Positions 1 to 4,178 of a DNA stretch of 12,877 nt are shown piece by piece. Numbering within the stretch: the first letter of the stretch is position 1; the number at the start of each line of letters is the position of its first letter. Location of the stretch: positions 1 to 12,877 of the forward strand of contig JAHFTP010000031.1 of the NCBI GenBank assembly GCA_023265495.1, read 5' to 3'. The stretch comes from Chlamydiota bacterium. GTDB taxonomy: Bacteria; Chlamydiota; Chlamydiia; Chlamydiales; Rhabdochlamydiaceae. The notes under the pieces were generated by a model, which was given only the letters and a program-made list of their open reading frames with translations, had not been told where the DNA came from and did no database searches. Position numbers and translations under genes: made by a program.

Positions 1-40
1 TCGGATAAGTCTTTTACTTGTAAGAGCTTATCCGAATTTT
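1..40. terminator. Hairpin terminator, possibly bidirectional
   Basis: A perfect 9-bp inverted repeat (TCGGATAAG at 1-9, CTTATCCGA at 27-35) can be extended inwards by further pairing of CTTTTAC with GTAAGAG. It is followed on the plus strand by an AT-rich tract with several T runs (36-50). It lies just past the stop codon of the minus-strand glutaredoxin-like gene, so it could end that transcript, a plus-strand transcript entering from outside the window, or both. The T tail for the minus strand would lie beyond base 1 and cannot be seen. Confidence 0.65.
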
Positions 41-75
41 CTTTCTTTTCCTCTTACTACTAAATGGCACTCTCA

Positions 76-414
76 TTAGCTGCTGCTCAATAGTAAATCC
101 TGGTGCTTGGACAACCAGTCCGTAATCACATCGGCATCATAAGTGGGCTGGTCATTAATCAAAAGGCAGGGGACGATCATCTGTCCTCCTTTAACCCTTA
201 ATTCTTCTTTCGCTTCTGCATTATGCAAGACATCTTCCATGGGAAGGGTCTTGTGTATCGATCGTAGATAGCTCAGTACCTGCTGGGAGTGAGGGCATCT
301 CGAACTATAGATAAGAAGAAGTTTTGGCTTCTGCTGGACACAAGAGGGGGTACTTGTTGTATCGGCAAACAGGGGAATGCAGAGGCAAAGAGCAAGGCAT
401 AGGGCTAGCTTCAT
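76..414 (-). CDS. Exported glutaredoxin/thioredoxin-fold thiol protein
   Basis: A small redox protein of the glutaredoxin-like thioredoxin fold. From the longest start (base 426) it has 116 residues. Residues 5-21 form a short signal peptide (Lys, then a Leu/Ala/Cys-rich core, ending LFA-D). A CPHS motif follows at residues 44-47 after a hydrophobic strand (KLLLIYSS), with the family's cis-proline at residue 86 (IVPCL). Only the first active-site position is Cys, as in monothiol forms; two further cysteines (29 and 87) could act as partners. I prefer the ATG at 414 because GAGG stands six bases upstream of it, whereas the ATG at 426 has no ribosome-binding site. With that start the protein has 112 residues. 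It diverges from an exported prolyl isomerase, which suggests a role in thiol chemistry or folding of envelope proteins. The substrate is unknown. DsbA/DsbC-type function is less likely because the protein is short and lacks CxxC. Confidence 0.8.
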   Translation of the reverse strand: MKLALCLALCLCIPLFADTTSTPSCVQQKPKLLLIYSSRCPHSQQVLSYLRSIHKTLPMEDVLHNAEAKEELRVKGGQMIVPCLLINDQPTYDADVITDWLSKHQDLLLSSS

Positions 415-426
415 AGACATCCTCAT

Positions 427-606
427 TTAGTGGTCTTTTTTTTACCTTAAAAAAAAGCAAAAATTTCTCCTAGAAAAAAACACCTTTTCCCTTTACAATT
501 TTTTTAGCTTTCCCTCATCATGCGACCATCAAAGGGATATCTTTTGGACGCTTTGCATAGATGAGTTGTAAAAGTTGGGCAAAAACAAAAGGAAGGAGAA
601 AGACCT
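427..606. promoter_or_regulatory. Divergent intergenic region with a candidate promoter for the prolyl isomerase
   Basis: These 180 bases separate two divergently read genes for exported proteins. A candidate sigma-70-like promoter for the plus-strand gene is TTGGAC (544-549), a 17-base spacer and TGTAAA (567-572). The part next to the minus-strand gene is rich in A and T runs, with no clear promoter. A good ribosome-binding site, AAGGAG (593-598), lies eight bases before the ATG at 607. Confidence 0.4.
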
Positions 607-1185
607 ATGATTTCCACCAGAGCAAAAATCCTAATGGGATCTCTTTTTTTGGCAAGTACATTTGCTATACATCCATTAGTATTGGGAGAAGAAATAATGA
701 AATTTCAAGAACCGAGTAAGGCTATGACTTTTGATGCCAGCAAAAAGTACTTTGCTGTGATCCACACCACAAAAGGAGACATCACTTGCTCTTTAAACAC
801 AGAAAAAGCACCGCTTTCCGTGACAAACTTTATCCAACTCGCTCAAGGTAAGTTCTATGATGGACTTAAGTTCCACCGCGTTGTCCCCGATTTCGTCGTA
901 CAAGGGGGCGATCCTGAAGGAACCGGCCGCGGCGGCCCCGGCTATACGATCCCTGCAGAAATCGGTCTTATGCATGAAAAAGGAGCTTTGGCTTGGGCTA
1001 GACTTCCCGATGTTGTCAATCCGCAAAGAAGATCCAGCGGTTCTCAATTCTATATTACCTTGGATAAAGTCTCGTTCTTAGATGGAGACTATTCTGTATT
1101 TGGACAAACAATTGAAGGTATGGATGTCGTTAATTCTATCCAACAAGGTGATGTAATCAAAAGTATAGATGTTGTAGTTAAGTAA
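607..1185 (+). CDS. Exported cyclophilin-type peptidyl-prolyl cis-trans isomerase
   Basis: Catalyses cis-trans isomerisation of proline peptide bonds during protein folding. The protein has 192 residues. Residues 1-27 look like a signal peptide (Arg/Lys-containing start, hydrophobic core, end near VLG-EE), so it should act in the periplasm. The cyclophilin domain spans about residues 47-191. Its active-site signature is clear: FHRVVPDFVVQGGD at 89-102, giving Arg91, Phe96 and Gln99, then a glycine-rich loop (GTGRGGPGY) and GSQFYIT at 145-151. The Trp/His pair of eukaryotic cyclophilins is Phe157 and Tyr162 here, as in many bacterial forms, which usually means low cyclosporin affinity. The domain is of normal bacterial length. 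The start is supported by AAGGAG eight bases upstream. A terminator follows directly, so this is a single-gene unit, divergent from the thiol protein. Confidence 0.95.
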   Translation: MISTRAKILMGSLFLASTFAIHPLVLGEEIMKFQEPSKAMTFDASKKYFAVIHTTKGDITCSLNTEKAPLSVTNFIQLAQGKFYDGLKFHRVVPDFVVQGGDPEGTGRGGPGYTIPAEIGLMHEKGALAWARLPDVVNPQRRSSGSQFYITLDKVSFLDGDYSVFGQTIEGMDVVNSIQQGDVIKSIDVVVK

Positions 1186-1186
1186 T

Positions 1187-1215
1187 AATTGCAAGCTAGT
1201 CTGCTTGAATTTTTT
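1187..1215 (+). terminator. Rho-independent terminator of the prolyl isomerase gene
   Basis: The stem is AATT(G)CAAGC / GCTTGAATT, with one bulged G and a six-base loop (TAGTCT). It runs into six T residues at 1210-1215 and starts right after the stop codon. Confidence 0.75.
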
Positions 1216-1250
1216 ATATCGCGATCTGTTTTATTTATAATAAAAGTATT

Positions 1251-1285
1251 TTGATGAAAATCAGAATATCTGTATATTGAAAATT
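1251..1285 (+). promoter_or_regulatory. Candidate promoter of the 50-aa basic protein, with shared GTATATTGARAATT box
   Basis: TTGATG (1251-1256) and TATATT (1273-1278), 16 bases apart, form a plausible sigma-66/70-type promoter. The -10 element lies inside GTATATTGAAAATT (1272-1285). That 14-mer recurs with one mismatch at 1718-1731, upstream of the Hc2-like gene. A start site near 1285 would leave a leader of about 55 bases. Confidence 0.4.
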
Positions 1286-1338
1286 ACCACTGAAAATTAT
1301 TTGAGATAGGTTCATTGGTAAATAAGGAGTAAACGAAT

Positions 1339-1491
1339 ATGATTGCGAATTCAAGAAAACTACGAATTAAATCCGTAAATAAAAGTCCCTTGGTTGAGAA
1401 AATAAGAGCAAAACAAGGGAATCTCTCTTCTAAATATGCAAAAAGACAAAAGTCTTTTGTATCTAATTCGATTAGTCTAAAGACAGCATAA
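1339..1491 (+). CDS. Unrecognised small basic protein (50 aa)
   Basis: I do not recognise this protein. The ORF begins at an ATG preceded by AAGGAG (1324-1329, nine bases of spacing) and a candidate promoter. It encodes 50 residues with 9 Lys, 4 Arg and only one acidic residue, so its net charge is about +12. There is no signal peptide, no cysteine and no tryptophan. Residues 6-11 (RKLRIK) and 32-38 (KYAKRQK) are the most basic patches; Ser and Asn make up much of the rest. The charge, and the neighbouring Hc2-like gene behind a similar sequence box, suggest a nucleic-acid-binding role such as nucleoid or ribosome association, but this is inference. It could also be a chance ORF, although the ribosome-binding site and composition argue against that. 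Confidence 0.55.
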   Translation: MIANSRKLRIKSVNKSPLVEKIRAKQGNLSSKYAKRQKSFVSNSISLKTA

Positions 1492-1815
1492 TAGTATTTT
1501 TCCATGGATTTTGGCTTTTTCTAGCCATTTTCATGAAAAAATCGTTCTTTTAACGAATTATTTTGTCATTAATTTTAAAAGAAAAAAATATTTTTTCTTT
1601 TTTTATTATTACTAAAAACGCTTTCGAGAATGTGTTTTAAATGGGATTTTGTTTTTGTTGAATAGACTGTTGTTTTATTCTTTTTAAGAAATTAATTTAT
1701 TTTAATTATGTAGTTTAGTATATTGAGAATTGTAGGAGATAAATAGAATAAGGGTGTTAGCGTGAGCTAATACTAAAACAACAAAACCCCTACATGATGA
1801 AACAAGGAGAATATT
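1492..1815 (+). promoter_or_regulatory. AT-rich leader of the Hc2-like gene with second GTATATTGARAATT box and structured 5' UTR
   Basis: This 324-base stretch has no gene that I can support. Bases 1500-1700 are extremely AT-rich, with long A and T runs. GTATATTGAGAATT at 1718-1731 repeats the box at 1272-1285 and contains a possible -10 element (TATATT, 1719-1724); no good -35 element is visible. Downstream, GTGTTAGC (1754-1761), a GTGA loop and GCTAATAC (1766-1773) form an 8-bp hairpin with a GNRA-type tetraloop and one G-U pair. TGTAGG (1731-1736) and CCTACA (1789-1794) can close an outer stem around it, ending just before the AAGGAG ribosome-binding site at 1804-1809. Such a leader could control translation of the gene that follows. 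The fold is by eye only. Confidence 0.45.
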
Positions 1816-1938
1816 ATGGCTAAGAAAAGAGCTTCTAAAAAAACTGCTCGTAGAACTACAGCTAGAAAAGCTGGTGCTAAAAAAGCTCGTAGATCTACAG
1901 CTCGAAGAACTACAAAAAGAGCTTCTGCTCGTAAGTAG
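1816..1938 (+). CDS. Hc2-type histone H1-like protein, very short (40 aa)
   Basis: The protein has 40 residues made almost only of Lys, Arg, Ala, Thr and Ser: AxKKxxRR-type units such as KKTARRTTARKAGAKKARR repeat through its length, and it has no acidic residue. This is the composition and repeat style of chlamydial Hc2 (HctB) and of eukaryotic H1 tails, which bind and compact DNA electrostatically. Hc2 condenses the nucleoid late in the chlamydial developmental cycle. Chlamydia Hc2 proteins are usually about 165-220 residues, so this is either a minimal paralogue or only one repeat unit of the family. The start is clear: AAGGAG six bases upstream of the ATG, then MAKKRAS. The gene is monocistronic, between a long leader and a strong terminator. 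Binding to DNA is inferred from composition; RNA or ribosome binding is also possible. Confidence 0.8.
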   Translation: MAKKRASKKTARRTTARKAGAKKARRSTARRTTKRASARK

Positions 1939-2004
1939 TAAACCCTGGTTTAGCTTAGGAAAAGCGACGCTAGTGGCTTGATACTTAAGCTTTTGTGTCT
2001 CATG

Positions 2005-2038
2005 TCGAGCAAGTGCAGGGCTTGCTCGATTTTTTTTC
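2005..2038 (+). terminator. Strong Rho-independent terminator after the Hc2-like gene
   Basis: A perfect 9-bp stem, TCGAGCAAG (2005-2013) and CTTGCTCGA (2021-2029), has a seven-base loop and is followed by nine T residues (2030-2038). It lies about 65 bases past the stop codon, and nothing coding is visible in between. Confidence 0.9.
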
Positions 2039-2095
2039 TTACCTTTAGATTGTAAGTAGGTTAATATAGAAGGCAAAAAAATTGTCTTAATCTAT

Positions 2096-3322
2096 ATGAC
2101 TAGTAAAAAAGTGGCCATCATTGGTGGCGGCGCCGCTGGCATCTTTTGTGCAATACAGTGTGCTCTTTTAGATTCTCACTGCCAGGTACATGTATTTGAA
2201 AAAACGATGCAGCCGCTTAGCAAGGTGCGTATCTCTGGGGGAGGTAGGTGCAATGTCACCCATCATTGTTTTGATCCTAAGAGGCTTTCTCAAAATTATC
2301 CAAGGGGAGAAAATATCCTCAAGAAGCTCTTTTATCATTTTCATCCCGAGCAGCTTATGGAGTGGTTTGCAGAGCGTGGTGTGGAGCTTAAGGTAGAAGT
2401 CGATGGTCGGGTATTTCCTGTATCAAATAGTTCGCAAACAATTATCTCCTGTTTTTTAGAGCAGGCAGAGAAGCTAGGTGTGAAGATCCATCTCGGAACA
2501 GAAATCCTAGATATGGTAAAAGGTAGCGATGGAATCTTTACGTTATCTTTAAAAAATGGGGAAAATCTTTGCTTTTCTCATGTAGTGATGGCTACAGGGG
2601 GAGTGGCAAAAGCCTACTCCTTAATACAGCGGCTAGGACATAAGATGGTCGAGCCTTTGCCTTCTTTATTTACCTTTCAGATCCATAGCCCGATCCTAGC
2701 CGATTTAAGCGGTATTAGCCTGCCTGTTAAACTGCATGTAGCCTCCGTTGGAGAAGAAGAGGGGCCTATGCTCATTACTCACGTTGGAGTGAGCGGCCCT
2801 GCCGTTTTACGGATGTCTGCTTGGGGGGCCAGGATTTTGGCTGAAGTAGATTATCAATTCCCTTTGACGGTGAATTGGGTGCCGGGTCTCCAAGAGATGC
2901 AGCTAAGAGAGGCTCTTCTTAAGGAAAAAAGCCTCTCTTCTACCAAAACGATTGTTTCTACTGCTTTGTTCTCTATCCCTAAAAACCTATGGAAAAAGCT
3001 AGTTCTTGCCGCAGGCATGGATATAGAGCTCCTATGGGCACAACTCTCTCATAAACAGATCCATCAATTGATACAAACACTCCAAAGAACCATTTTTCAG
3101 GTGAAAGGCAAAAGCCCATTTAAAGAGGAGTTTGTTACAGCAGGAGGAGTTCCTTGGAAGGAGATAGACTACAAAACGATGCAAAGCAAGCTAGTGCCCC
3201 ATCTTTATTTTGCGGGGGAAGTAGTCAACTCAGATGGGATCACGGGAGGGTTTAACTTTCAGCATGCTTGGACCACTGCTTGGGTTGCAGCCCATGCAAT
3301 AGGAAAAGATAATACCTTCTAA
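2096..3322 (+). CDS. HI0933/YhiN/BaiN-family FAD-dependent oxidoreductase
   Basis: A 408-residue flavoprotein of the HI0933-like family, which contains E. coli YhiN and the bile-acid enzyme BaiN. The N-terminal dinucleotide-binding fold is marked by IIGGGAAG at residues 8-15 and an acidic residue at the end of the second strand (VFEK). The family's hallmark SGGGRCNVTH is at 47-56, an ATGG motif follows at about 166-169, and the C-terminal FAD-contacting block FAGEV...GITGGFNFQHAW is at 372-391. Length and motif order match the family. The members' physiological substrate is generally unknown; bile-acid reduction should not be assumed for this organism. The protein lacks a signal peptide and should be cytosolic. 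No good ribosome-binding site precedes the ATG at 2096, but the glycine motif begins so soon after it that a later start is unlikely. Upstream is the Hc2 terminator, so transcription must begin in the short AT-rich gap. Confidence 0.9.
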   Translation: MTSKKVAIIGGGAAGIFCAIQCALLDSHCQVHVFEKTMQPLSKVRISGGGRCNVTHHCFDPKRLSQNYPRGENILKKLFYHFHPEQLMEWFAERGVELKVEVDGRVFPVSNSSQTIISCFLEQAEKLGVKIHLGTEILDMVKGSDGIFTLSLKNGENLCFSHVVMATGGVAKAYSLIQRLGHKMVEPLPSLFTFQIHSPILADLSGISLPVKLHVASVGEEEGPMLITHVGVSGPAVLRMSAWGARILAEVDYQFPLTVNWVPGLQEMQLREALLKEKSLSSTKTIVSTALFSIPKNLWKKLVLAAGMDIELLWAQLSHKQIHQLIQTLQRTIFQVKGKSPFKEEFVTAGGVPWKEIDYKTMQSKLVPHLYFAGEVVNSDGITGGFNFQHAWTTAWVAAHAIGKDNTF

Positions 3323-3340
3323 GAAGGCTACATTTTTTTT
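3315..3340 (+). terminator. Weak terminator overlapping the stop of the flavoprotein gene
   Basis: CCTTC (3315-3319), the loop TAA (which includes the stop codon) and GAAGG (3323-3327) are followed by ctaca and eight T residues (3333-3340). An alternative longer-range pairing is TACATTT (3329-3335) with AAATGTA (3348-3354). The stem is short, so the call is tentative. Confidence 0.35.
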
Positions 3341-3393
3341 GACTTTTAAATGTAACTGGGTTGCGATTAAATTAACAAAAAATTAGAAATTCT

Positions 3394-3640
3394 ATGACAA
3401 AAGCTCCTATTCGATCGGATAAGCTCAAAGATGTAATGGAACGGATTGGATTGTGCATAGATGAGGGAAATTATCGGTTTAGTAATCATGCATTGGAAAG
3501 AAAGCAACAGAGGACTTTGTCACTCTCTGATATTCTATAAGAGGGAAAACTCTTGATGGAGGGGGGGGCGATTTGTTTGATCTTCTTAAGACCCACAGGA
3601 TCCAAGCACATCTCCTCATGGCTTTTAAGAAAATGTCATT
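3394..3640 (+). pseudogene. Decayed DUF4258-like small protein
   Basis: The open part (3394-3540) encodes 48 residues ending SDIL-stop. Residues 28-48, with the core YRFSNHALERKQQR, resemble the start of DUF4258-type proteins, whose conserved feature is a strand followed by S-x-HA-x-ER and more Arg residues; some of these proteins sit in toxin-like pairs. The family normally continues for another 40-60 residues, but here a TAA follows at 3538-3540. Reading onward in either of two frames gives short open stretches to about 3640, interrupted by a G8 tract at 3561-3568, so I read this as a truncated or frameshifted remnant. No ribosome-binding site is visible before the ATG. No antitoxin-like partner is seen next to it. 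The family assignment rests on a short motif and is tentative. Confidence 0.45.
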
Positions 3641-3812
3641 TTAGATAGGGGGATGTATTTCTAAAAGATGGGCTCTCTTGCCGCTGAACTATCCATAATA
3701 TGTATTCCTTCTATTCTTTTTAGAAAATAAATGTTCACTTTATTTTAATTGCATTTAATTTGTCTTTTTATTAAGTGTAAAATTAATACAAAATAAAAAA
3801 GGGATAGGGTTT
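3641..3812. other. AT-rich intergenic region with a possible tRNA-like scrap
   Basis: There is no ORF here. Read on the minus strand, 3694-3673 gives GGATAGTTCAGCGGCAAGAG, which resembles the D-arm end of a tRNA gene (TAGTTCAG-GG-AAGAG). The following bases do not form an anticodon arm and no T-arm is found, so it is at best a degenerate fragment. The stretch 3710-3800 is very AT-rich and presumably holds the promoter of the next gene, but no convincing -35/-10 pair is visible. Confidence 0.3.
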
Positions 3813-4163
3813 ATGTCATCATCGCTGGGACAATCATCTAGCTTGCCAATGCCTCACGATTTAGGAGTGCATAATAAGATCAAAGAAATAGGGGATAGTC
3901 TGCGGCCCGATTTAGTACGTATGTGTGGGACGCCTACAGAAAAAAGTGGCAATCCTCAGTTTTATCGATTGCTACTTGTTCAGTTATTTGAGATCAAAAA
4001 GCAGGTTTCTAATCACGATACGATTTGCTTTCTGCAAAATGCGATCAGTCATTTGAAAAAAGCAATTGAGCTTTCAGAGTCTTCAGCGATCAATGAAGAG
4101 ATCCTCTGGCAGTTACAAGAGGTGATGGCACTGTTATTCAAATTACAAAACTTGCCTTGTTAA
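3813..4163 (+). CDS. Unrecognised 116-aa protein
   Basis: I do not recognise this protein. It starts with a Ser/Gly/Gln-rich tail (MSSSLGQSSSLPMP) without a signal peptide. From about residue 18 onwards it is likely mostly alpha-helical, with hydrophobic positions spaced as in amphipathic helices (residues 53-68, 75-92 and 97-113). There are three scattered cysteines and no zinc pattern. AGGGA lies about nine bases before the ATG. The gene ends six bases before the GTG from which the glucosidase could start and fifteen before its ATG, so the two are probably co-transcribed. A small helical protein with a Ser-rich N-terminus could be a chaperone, an adaptor or a secreted protein; nothing in the sequence decides between these. 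Confidence 0.7.
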   Translation: MSSSLGQSSSLPMPHDLGVHNKIKEIGDSLRPDLVRMCGTPTEKSGNPQFYRLLLVQLFEIKKQVSNHDTICFLQNAISHLKKAIELSESSAINEEILWQLQEVMALLFKLQNLPC

Positions 4164-4178
4164 CCTCTAGTGTATTTC

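Noticed and set aside
793..1047. ORF on the opposite strand of the prolyl isomerase gene
   Set aside because: The plus-strand cyclophilin motifs explain this DNA fully; the antisense frame has no recognisable domain and is a shadow.
1702..2076. 124-aa minus-strand ORF across the Hc2-like gene
   Set aside because: Its Ser/Phe/Cys-rich middle is simply the complement of the Lys/Arg/Ala codons of the Hc2-like gene, and it runs through the terminator hairpin.
3660..3700. A tRNA gene on the minus strand starting near GGATAGTTCAGCGG
   Set aside because: Only the D-arm-like motif is present. No anticodon stem pairs and no T-arm (GGTTCGA-type) follows within the needed distance, so it is listed only as a possible scrap within the intergenic entry.
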